From Eutreptiella sp. 'Long Island Sound 2002' (lineage: Eukaryota; Euglenozoa; Euglenophyceae; Eutreptiales; Eutreptiaceae): a stretch of DNA of 64,000 nt. Where the stretch lies: NCBI GenBank assembly GCA_964036045.1, contig OZ038379.1, positions 184,800,642 through 184,864,641 on the forward strand, given 5' to 3'. Under the pieces are notes generated by a model. The model was not told where the DNA came from and searched no databases. It saw nothing but the letters and a program-made list of their open reading frames with translations. Numbering within the stretch: the stretch's first letter is position 1; each line of letters opens with the position of its first letter. The translations under genes were made by a program, and so were the position numbers. Positions 34,301 to 46,300 of the stretch are shown in pieces.

Positions 34301-37300
34301 CTCGTGGGTCCCCAATGCTCTGCTCGGGAACAAAATCAGAAATGGCCCACATGTGAGCACAGTGGCTACCTAACCCCTGCCGTCTCGGGGGTTCCCAATG
34401 CGCTGTACGGGAACAAAATCAGAAATGGCCCCCATGTGGGCGCAGTGGCTACCTAACCCCTGCCGTCTCGGGGGTCCCTGATGCGCTGCACGGGAACAAA
34501 ATCAGAAATGGCCCACATGTGGGCACACTTGCTACTTAACCCCTGCTGTCTCAGGGGTTCCCAATGCTCTGCACAGGAACAAAATCAGAAATGGCCCGCA
34601 TGTGGGCACAGTTGCTACCTAACCCCTGTCGTCTCGGGGGTCCCCAATGCTCTGCTCGGGAACAAAATCAGAAATGGCCCGCAGGTGGGCACAAAGGCTA
34701 CCTAACCCCCGCCGTCTCGGGGGTTCCCAATGCTGTGCACGGGAACAAAATCGGAAATGGCCCACATGTGGGCACAGTTGCTACCTAACCCTTGCCGTCT
34801 CGGGCTTTCCCAATGCTCTGCACGGGAACGAAATCAGAAATGGCCCACATGTGGGCACAGTGGCTACTTAACCCCTGCCGTCTCAGGGGTTCCCAATGCT
34901 CTGCACGGGAACAAAATCAGAAATGGCCCACATGTGGGCACAGTGGCTACCTAACCCCTGCCATCTCGGGGGTTCCCAATGCCATGCACGGGTACAAAAT
35001 GAGAAATGGCCCATATGTGGGCACAGTGGCTACCTAACCCCTGCCGTCTCGGGGGTCCCCGATGCTCTGCACGGGCACAAAATCAGAAATGGCCCACATG
35101 TGGGCACACTTGCTACCTAGCCCCTGCCGTCTCGGGGGTCCCTGATGCGCTGCACGGGAACAAAATCAGAAATGGCCCACATGTGGGCACACTTGCTACT
35201 TAACCCCTGCTGTCTCAGGGGTTCCCAATGCTCTGCACAGGAACAAAATCAGAAATGGCCCGCATGTGGGCACAGTTGCTACCTAACCCCTGCCGTCTCG
35301 GGGGTCCCCAATGCTCTGCTCGGGAACAAAATCAGAAATGGCCCGCAGGTGGGCACAAAGGCTACCTAACCCCCGCCGTCTCGGGGGTTCCCAATGCTCT
35401 GCACGGGAACAAAATCGGAAATGGCCCACATGTGGGCACAGTGGCTACCTAACCCTTGCCGTCTCGGGCTTTCCCAATGCTCTGCACGGGAACGAAATCA
35501 GAAATGGCCCACATGTGGGCACAGTGGCTACTTAACCCCTGCTGTCTCAGGGGTTCCCAATGCTCTGCACGGGAACAAAATCAGAAATGGCCCACATGTG
35601 GGCACAGTGGCTACCTAACCCCTGCCATCTCGGGGGTTCCCAATGCCATGCACGGGTACAAAATGAGAAATGGCCCACATGTGGGCGCAGTGGCTACCTA
35701 ACCCCTGCCGTCTCGGGGGTCCCCGATGCTCTGCACGGGCACAAAATCAGAAATGGCCCACATGTGGGCACAGTTGCTACCTAACCCCTGCTGTCTCAGG
35801 GGTTCCCAATGCTCTGCACGGGAACAAAATCAGAAATGGCCCACATGTGAACACAGTTGCTACCTAACCCTTGCCGTCTCAGGAGTTCCCGATGCTCTGC
35901 ACGGGAACAAAATCAGAAATGGCCCACATGTGGGCACAGTGGCTACCTAAATCCTGCCGTCTCGGGGGTTCCCGATGCTTTGCACGGGCACAAAATCAGA
36001 AATGGCCAACATGTGGGCACAGTGGCTACCTAACCCCTGCCGTCTCAGGGGTTCCCAATGCTCTGCACAGGAACAAAATCAGAAATGGCCCACATGTGGG
36101 CACAGTTGCTACCTAACCCCTGCCGTCTCGGGGGTTCCCAATGCCATGCACGGGAACAAAATCAGAAATGGCCCACATGTGGGCACAGTGGCTACCTAAC
36201 CCCTGCCGTCTCACGGGTTCCCGATGCTGTGCACGGGAACAAAATCAGAAATGGCCCACATGTGGGCACAGTGGCTACCTAACCCCTGCCGTCTCGGGGG
36301 TTCCCGATGCTCTGCATAGGAACAAAATCAGAAATGGCCCACATGTGGGCACAGTGGCTACCTAACCCCTGTCGTCTCGGGGGTTCCCGATGCTCTGCAC
36401 GGGAACAAAATCAGAAATGGCCTACATGTGGGCACAGTGGCTACCTAACCCCTTGCTGTCTCAGGGGTTCCCGATGCTGTGCACCGGAACAAAATCAGAA
36501 ATGGCCCACATGCACAGTGGCTACCCAACCCCTGCCGTCTCATGAGTCCCCAATGCTCTGCACGGGAACAAAATCAGAAATGGCCCACATGTGGGCACAG
36601 TGGCTACCTAACCCCTGCTGTCTCGGGGGTTCCCAATGCTCTGCACGGGAACAAAATCAGAAATGGCCCACATGTGGGCACAGTGGCTACCTAACCCCTG
36701 CCGTCTCGGGGGTCCCCGATGCTCTGCACGGGAACAAAATCAGAAATGGCCCACATGTGGGCACAGTGGCTACCTAACCCCTGCCGTCTCGGGGGTTCCC
36801 GATGCTCTGCACGGGAACAAAATCAGAAATGGCCCACATGTGGGCAGACTTGCTACCCAACCCCTGCTGTCTCGTGGGTCCCCAATGCTCTGCTCGGGAA
36901 CAAAATCAGAAATGGCCCACATGTGAGCACAGTGGCTACCTAACCCCTGCCGTCTCGGGGGTTCCCAATGCGCTGTACGGGAACAAAATCAGAAATGGCC
37001 CCCATGTGGGCGCAGTGGCTACCTAACCCCTGCCGTCTCGGGGGTCCCTGATGCGCTGCACGGGAACAAAATCAGAAATGGCCCACATGTGGGCACACTT
37101 GCTACTTAACCCCTGCTGTCTCAGGGGTTCCCAATGCTCTGCACGGGAACAAAATCAGAAATGGCCCACATGTGGACACAGTGGCTACCTAACCCCTGCT
37201 GTCTCGGGGGTTCCCAATGCTCTGCACGGGAACAAAATCAGAAATGGCCCACATGTGGGCACAGTGGCTACCCAACCCCTGCCGTCTCATGAGTCCCCAA

Positions 37301-40300
37301 TGCTCTGCACGGGAACAAAATCAGAAATGGCCCACATGTGGGCACAGTGGCTACCTAACCCCTGCTATCTCGGGGGTCCCCAATGCTCTGCACGGGAACA
37401 AAATCAGAAATGGCCCGCATGTGAACACAGTGGCTACCTAACCCCTGCCGTCTCGGGGGTCCCCGATGCTCTGCACGGGAACAAAATCAGAAATGGCCCA
37501 CATGTGGGCACAGTGGCTACCTAACCCCTGCCGTCTCGGGGGTTCCCGATGCTCTGCACGGGAACAAAATCAGAAATGGCCCACATGTGGGCACACTTGC
37601 TACCCAACCCCTGCTGTCTCGTGGGTCCCCAATGCTCTGCTCGGGAACAAAATCAGATATGGCCCACATGTGAGCACAGTGGCTACCTAACCCCTGCCGT
37701 CTCGGGGGTTCCCAATGCGCTGTACGGGAACAAAATCAGAAATGGCCCCCATGTGGGCGCAGTGGCTACCTAACCCCTGCCGTCTCGGGGGTCCCTGATG
37801 CGCTGCACGGGAACAAAATCAGAAATGGCCCACATGTGGGCACACTTGCTACCCAACCCCTGCTGTCTCGTGGGTCCCCAATGCTCTGCTCGGGAACAAA
37901 ATCAGAAATGGCCCACATGTGAGCACAGTGGCTACCTAACCCCTGCTGTCTCAGGGGTTCCCAATGCTCTGCACGGGAACAAAATCAGAAATGGCCCACA
38001 TGTGGGCACAGTGGCTACCTAACCCCTGCCGTCTCGGGGGTCCCCAATGCTCTGCTCGGGAACAAAATCAGAAATGGCCCGCAGGTGGGCACAAAGGCTA
38101 CCTAACCCCCGCCGTCTCGGGGGTTCCCAATGCTCTGCACGGGAACAAAATCGGAAATGGCCCACATGTGGGCGCAGTTGCTACCTAACCCTTGCCGTCT
38201 CGGGCTTTCCCAATGCTCTGCACGGGAACGAAATCAGAAATGGCCCACATGTGGGCACAGTGGCTACTTAACCCCTGCCGTCTCAGGGGTTCCCAATGCT
38301 CTGCACGGGAACAAAATCAGAAATGGCCCACATGTGGGCACAGTGGCTACCTAACCCCTGCCATCTCGGGGGTTCCCAATGCCATGCACGGGTACAAAAT
38401 GAGAAATGGCCCACATGTGGGCACAGTGGCTACCTAACCCCTGCCGTCTCGGGGGTCCCCGATGCTCTGCACGGGCACAAAATCAGAAATGGCCCACATG
38501 TGGGCACACTTGCTACCTAACCCCTGCCGTCTCGGGGGTCCCTGATGCGCTGCACGGGAACAAAATCAGAAATGGCCCACATGTGGGCACACTTGCTACT
38601 TAACCCCTGCTGTCTCAGGGGTTCCCAATGCTCTGCACAGGAACAAAATCAGAAATGGCCCGCATGTGGGCACAGTTGCTACCTAACCCCTGCCGTCTCG
38701 GGGGTCCCCAATGCTCTGCTCGGGAACAAAATCAGAAATGGCCCGCAGGTGGGCACAAAGGCTACCTAACCCCCGCCGTCTCGGGGGTTCCCAATGCTCT
38801 GCACGGGAACAAAATCGGAAATGGCCCACATGTGGGCACAGTTGCTACCTAACCCTTGCCGTCTCGGGCTTTCCCAATGCTCTGCACGGGAACGAAATCA
38901 GAAATGGCCCACATGTGGGCACAGTGGCTACCTAACCCCTGCCGTCTCAGGGGTTCCCAATGCTCTGCACGGGAACAAAATCAGAAATGGCCCACATGTG
39001 GGCACAGTGGCTACCTAACCCCTGCCATCTCGGGGGTTCCCAATGCCATGCACGGGTACAAAATGAGAAATGGCCCACATGTGGGCACAGTGGCTACCTA
39101 ACCCCTGCCGTCTCGGGGGTCCCCGATGCCCTGCACGGGTACAAAATCAGAAATGGCCCACATGTGGGCACAGTTGCTACCTAACCCCTGCTGTCTCAGG
39201 GGTTCCCAATGCTCTGCACGGGAACAAAATCAGAAATGGCCCACATGTGAACACAGTGGCTACCTAACCCCCGCTGTCTCAGGAGTTCCCAATGCTCTGC
39301 ACGGGAACAAAATCAGAAATGGCCCACATGTGGGCACAGTGGCTACCTAAATCCTGCCGTCTCGGGGGTTCCCGATGCTCTGCACGGGCACAAAATCAGA
39401 AATGGCCCACATGTGGGCACAGTGGCTACCTAACCCCTGCCGTCTCAGGGGTTCCCAATGCTCTGCACAGGAACAAAATCAGAAATGGCCCACATGTGGG
39501 CACAGTTGCTACCTAACCCCTGCCGTCTCGGGGGTTCCCAATGCCATGCACGGGAACAAAATCAGAAATGGCCCACATGTGGGCACAGTGGCTACCTAAC
39601 CCCTTGATGTCTCAGGGGTTCCCGATGCTCTGCACCGCAACAAAATCAGAAATGGCCCACATGCACAGTGGCTACCTAACCCCATGTTGTCTCAGGAGTC
39701 CCGAATGCTCTGCACGGGAACAAAATCAGAAATGGCCCACATGTGGGCACAGTTGCTACCTAACCCCTGCTGTCTCAAGAGTTCCCAATGCTCTGCACGG
39801 GAACACAATCAGAAATGGCCCACATGTGGGCACAGTGGCTACCTAACCCCTGCCATCTCGGGGGTTCCCGATGCTCTGCACGGGAACAAAATCAGAAATG
39901 GCCCACATGTGGGCACAGTGGCTACCTAACCCCTGCCGTCTCGGGGGTTCCTAATGCTCTGCACGGGAACAAAATCAGAAATGGCCCACATGTGGGCACA
40001 GTGGCTACCTAACCCCTGCCGTCTAAGGGGTTCCCAATGCTCTGCACGGGGAAAAAAAATCAGAAATGGCCCACATGTGGGCACAGTGGCTACCTAACCC
40101 CTGCCGTCTCAGGGGTTCCCAATGCTCTGCACGGGAACAAAATCAGAAATGGCCCACATGTGGGCAGAGTGGCTACCTAACCCCTGCCGTCTCAGGGGTT
40201 CCCAATGCTCTGCACGGGAACAAAATCAGAAATGGCCCACATGCACAGTGGCTACCTAACCCCTGCTGTCTCAGGAGTCCCCAATGCTCTGCACGGGAAC

Positions 40301-43300
40301 AAAATCAGAAATGGCCCACATGTGGGCGTTTGCTACCTAACCCCTGCTGTCTCAGGGGTTCCCAATGCTCTGCACGGGAACAAAATGAGAAATGGCCCAC
40401 ATGTGGGCACAGTTGCTACCTAACCCCTGCCGTCTCGGGGGTCCCCGATGCTCTGCACGGGAACAAAATCAGAAATGGCCCACATGTGGGCATAGTGGCT
40501 ACCTAACCCCTGCCGTCTCGGGCGTTCCCAATGCTATGCACGGGAACAAAATCAGAAATGGCCCACATGTGGGCACAGTGGCTACCTAACCCCTGCCATC
40601 TCGGGGGTTCCCGATGCTCTGCACGGGAACAAAATCAGAAATGGCCCACATGTGGGCACAGTGGCTACTTAACCCCTGCCGTCTCGGGGGTTCCTAATGC
40701 TATGCACGGGAACAAAATCAGAAATGGCCCACATGTGGGCACAGTGGCTACCTAACCCCTGCCGTCTAAGGGGTTCCCAATGCTCTGCACGGGGAAAAAA
40801 AATCAGAAATGGCCCACATGTGGGCACAGTGGCTACCTAACCCCTGCCGTCTCAGGGGTTCCCAATGCTCTGCACGGGAACAAAATCAGAAATGGCCCAC
40901 ATGTGGGCAGAGTGGCTACCTAACCCCTGCCGTCTCAGGGGTTCCCAATGCTCTGCACGGGAACAAAATCAGAAATGGCCCACATGCACAGTGGCTACCT
41001 AACCCCTGCTGTCTCAGGAGTCCCCAATGCTCTGCACGGGAACAAAATCAGAAATGGCCCACATGTGGGCGTTTGCTACCTAACCCCTGCTGTCTCAGGG
41101 GTTCCCAATGCTCTGTACGGGAACAAAATGAGAAATGGCCCACATGTGGGCACAGTTGCTACCTAACCCCTGCCGTCTCGGGGGTCCCCGATGCTCTGCA
41201 CGGGAACAAAATCAGAAATGGCCCACATGTGGGCATAGTGGCTACCTAACCCCTGCCGTCTCGGGCGTTCCCAATGCTATGCACGGGAACAAAATCAGAA
41301 ATGGCCCACATGTGGGCACAGTTGCTACCTAACCCCTGCCGTCTCGGGGGTTCCCGATGCTCTGCACGGGAACAAAATCAGAAATGGCCCACATGTGGGG
41401 ACAGTGGCTACCTAACCCCTGCCGTCTCGGGGGTTCCCGATGCCCTGCACGGGAAGAAAATCAGAAATGGCCCACATGTGGGCACAGTGGCTACCTAACC
41501 CCTGCCGTCTCAGGAGTTCCCAATGCTGTGCACGGGAACAAAATCAGAAATGGCCCACATGTGGGCACAGTGGCTACCTAACCCCTGCCATCTCAGGGGT
41601 TCCCGATGCTCTGCACGGGAACAAAATCAGAAATGGCCCACATGTGGGCACAGTGGCTACCTAACCCCTGCCGTCTCGGGGGTTCCCAATGCTCTGCACG
41701 GGAACAAAATCAGAAATGGCCCACATGTGGGCACAGTGGCTACCTAACCCCTGCCGTCTCAGGGGTTCCCAATGCTCTGCACGGGAAAAAAATCAGAAAT
41801 GGCCCACATGTTGGCACAGTGGCTACCTAACCCCTGCCGTCTCAGGGGTTCCCAATGCTCTGCACGGGAACAAAATCAGAAATGGCCCACATGCACAGTG
41901 GCTACCTAACCCCTGCTGTCTCAGGAGTCCCCAATGCTCTGCACGGGAACAAAATGAGAAATGGCCCACATGTGGGCACAGTTGCTACCTAACCCCTGCT
42001 GTCTCAGGGGTTCCCAATGCTCTGCACGGGAACAAAATCAGAAATGGCCCACATGTGGGCACAGTTGCTACCTAACCCCTGCCGTCCCGGGGGTCCCCGA
42101 TGCTGTGCACGGGAACAAAATCAGAAATGGCCCACATGTGGGCACAGTGGCTACCTAACCCCTGCCGTCTCGGGCGTTCCCAATGCTATGCACGGGAACA
42201 AAATCAGAAATGGCCCACATGTGGGCACAGTTGCTACCTAACCCCTGCCGTCTCGGGGGTTCCCGATGCTCTGCACGGGAACAAAATCAGAAATGGCCCA
42301 CATGTGGGGACAGTGGCTACCTAACCCCTGCCGTCTCGGGGGTTCCCGATGCCCTGCACGGGAACAAAATCAGAAATGGCCCACATGTGGGCACAGTGGC
42401 TAACTAACCCCTGCCATCTCAGGGCTTCCCAATGCTCTGCACGGGAACAAAATCAGAAATGGCCCACATGTGGGCACAGTGGCTACCTAACCCCTGCCGT
42501 CTCAGGGGTTCCCAATGCTCTGCACGGGAACAAAATCAGAAATGGCCCACATGCACAGTGGCTACCTAACCCCTGCTGTCTCAGGAGTCCCCAATGCTCT
42601 GCACGGGAACAAAATCAGAAATGGCCCACATGTGGGCACAGTTGCTACCTAACCCCTGCCGTCTCAGGGGTTCCCAATGCTCTGCACGGGAACAAAATCA
42701 GAAATGGCCCACATGCACAGTGGCTACCTAGCCCCTGCTGTCTCAGGAGTCCCCAATGCTCTGCACGGGAACAAAATCAGAAATGGCCCACATGTGGGCA
42801 CACTTGCTACCTAACCCCTGCTGTCTCAGGGGTTCCCAATGCTCTGCACGGGAACAAAATGAGAAATGGCCCACATGTGGGCACAGTTGCTACCTAACCC
42901 CTGCCGTCTCGGGGGTCCCCGATGCTGTGCACGGGAACAAAATCAGAAATGGCCCACATGTGGGCACAGTGGCTACCTAACCCCTGCCGTCTCGGGCGTT
43001 CCCAATGCTATGCACGGGAACAAAATCAGAAATGGCCCACATGTGGGCACAGTTGCTACCTAACCCCTGCCGTCTCGGGGGTTCCCGATGCTCTGCACGG
43101 GAACAAAATCAGAAATGGCCCACATGTGGGGACAGTGGCTACCTAACCCCTGCCGTCTCGGGGGTTCCCGATGCCCTGCACGGGAAGAAAATCAGAAATG
43201 GCCCACATGTGGGCACAGTGGCTACCTAACCCCTGCCGTCTCAGGAGTTCCCAATGCTGTGCACGGGAACAAAATCAGAAATGGCCCACATGTGGGCACA

Positions 43301-46300
43301 GTGGCTACCTAACCCCTGCCATCTCAGGGGTTCCCGATGCTCTGCACGGGAACAAAATCAGAAATGGCCCACATGTGGGCACAGTGGCTACCTAACCCCT
43401 GCCGTCTCGGGGGTTCCCAATGCTCTGCACGGGAACAAAATCAGAAATGGCCCACATGTGGGCACAGTGGCTACCTAACCCCTGCCGTCTCAGGGGTTCC
43501 CAATGCTCTGCACGGGAAAAAAATCAGAAATGGCCCACATGTTGGCACAGTGGCTACCTAACCCCTGCCGTCTCAGGGGTTCCCAATGCTCTGCACGGGA
43601 ACAAAATCAGAAATGGCCCACATGCACAGTGGCTACCTAACCCCTGCTGTCTCAGGAGTCCCCAATGCTCTGCACGGGAACAAAATGAGAAATGGCCCAC
43701 ATGTGGGCACAGTTGCTACCTAACCCCTGCTGTCTCAGGGGTTCCCAATGCTCTGCACGGGAACAAAATCAGAAATGGCCCACATGTGGGCACAGTTGCT
43801 ACCTAACCCCTGCCGTCCCGGGGGTCCCCGATGGTCTGCACGGGAACAAAATCAGAAATGGCCCACATGTGGGCACAGTGGCTACCTAACCCCTGCCGTC
43901 TCGGGCGTTCCCAATGCTATGCACGGGAACAAAATCAGAAATGGCCCACATGTGGGCACAGTTGCTACCTAACCCCTGCCGTCTCGGGGGTTCCCGATGC
44001 TCTGCACGGGAACAAAATCAGAAATGGCCCACATGTGGGGACAGTGGCTACCTAACCCCTGCCGTCTCGGGGGTTCCCGATGCCCTGCACGGGAACAAAA
44101 TCAGAAATGGCCCACATGTGGGCACAGTGGCTAACTAACCCCTGCCATCTCAGGGCTTCCCAATGCTCTGCACGGGAACAAAATCAGAAATGGCCCACAT
44201 GTGGGCACAGTGGCTACCTAACCCCTGCCGTCTCAGGGGTTCCCAATGCTCTGCACGGGAACAAAATCAGAAATGGCCCACATGCACAGTGGCTACCTAA
44301 CCCCTGCTGTCTCAGGAGTCCCCAATGCTCTGCACGGGAACAAAATCAGAAATGGCCCACATGTGGGCACAGTTGCTACCTAACCCCTGCTGTCTCAGGG
44401 GTTCCCAATGCTCTGCACGGGAACAAAATCAGAAATGGCCCACATGTGGGCACAGTTGCTACCTAACCCCTGCCGTCTCGGGGGTTCCCAATGCTATGCA
44501 CGGGAACAAAATCAGAAATGGCCCACATGTGGGCACAGTTGCTACCTAACCCCTGCCGTCTCGGGGGTCCCCGATGCTCTGCACGGGAACAAAATCAGAA
44601 ATGGCCCACATGTGGGCACAGTGGCTACCTAACCCCTGCCGTCTCGGGCGTTCCCAATGCTATGCACGGGAACAAAATCAGAAATGGCCCACATGTGGGC
44701 ACAGTTGCTACCTAACCCCTGCCGTCTCGGGGGTTCCCGATGCTCTGCACGGGAACAAAATCAGAAATGGCCCACATGTGGGGACAGTGGCTACCTAACC
44801 CCTGCCGTCTCGGGGGTTCCCGATGCCCTGCACGGGAACAAAATCAGAAATGGCCCACATGTGGGCACAGTGGCTAACTAACCCCTGCCATCTCAGGGCT
44901 TCCCAATGCTCTGCACGGGAACAAAATCAGAAATGGCCCACATGTGGGCACAGTGGCTACCTAACCCCTGCCGTCTCAGGGGTTCCCAATGCTCTGCACG
45001 GGAACAAAATCAGAAATGGCCCACATGCACAGTGGCTACCTAACCCCTGCTGTCTCAGGAGTCCCCAATGCTCTGCACGGGAACAAAATCAGAAATGGCC
45101 CACATGTGGGCACAGTTGCTACCTAACCCCTGCCGTCTCAGGGGTTCCCAATGCTCTGCGTGGGAACAAAATCAGAAATGGCCCACATGCACAGTGGCTA
45201 CCTAACCCCTGCTGTCTCAGGAGTCCCCAATGCTCTGCACGGGAACAAAATCGGAAATGGCCCACATGTGGGCACGTTTGCTACCTAACCCCTGCTGTCT
45301 CAGGGGTTCCCAATGCTCTGCACGGGAACAAAATGAGAAATGGCCCACATGTGGGCACAGTTGCTACCTAACCCCTGCCGTCTCGGGGGTCCCCGATGCT
45401 CTGCACGGGAACAAAATCAGAAATGGCCCACATGTGGGCACAGTGGCTACCTAACCCCTGCCGTCTCGGGCGTTCCCAATGCTATGCACGGGAACAAAAT
45501 CAGAAATGGCCCACATGTGGGCACAGTTGCTACCTAACCCCTGCCGTCTCGGGGGTTCCCGATGCTCTGCACGGGAACAAAATCAGAAATGGCCCACATG
45601 TGGGGACAGTGGCTACCTAACCCCTGCCGTCTCGGGGGTTCCCGATGCCCTGCACGGGAAGAAAATCAGAAATGGCCCACATGTGGGCACAGTGGCTACC
45701 TAACCCCTGCCGTCTCAGGAGTTCCCAATGCTGTCCACGGGAACAAAATCAGAAATGGCCCACATGTGGGCACAGTGGCTACCTAACCCCTGCCATCTCA
45801 CGGGTTCCCGATGCTCTGCACGGGAACAAAATCAGAAATGGCCCACATGTGGGCACAGTGGCTACCTAACCCCTGCCGTCTCGGGGGTTCCCAATGCTCT
45901 GCACGGGAACAAAATCAGAAATGGCCCACATGTGGGCACAGTGGCTACCTAACCCCTGCCGTCTCAGGGGTTCCCAATGCTCTGCACGGGAAAAAAATCA
46001 GAAATGGCCCACATGTTGGCACAGTGGCTACCTAACCCCTGCCGTCTCAGGGGTTCCCAATGCTCTGCACGGGAACAAAATCAGAAATGGCCCACATGCA
46101 CAGTGGCTACCTAACCCCTGCTGTCTCAGGAGTCCCCAATGCTCTGCACGGGAACAAAATGAGAAATGGCCCACATGTGGGCACAGTTGCTACCTAACCC
46201 CTGCTGTCTCAGGGGTTCCCAATGCTCTGCACGGGAACAAAATCAGAAATGGCCCACATGTGGGCACAGTTGCTACCTAACCCCTGCCGTCTCGGGGGTC

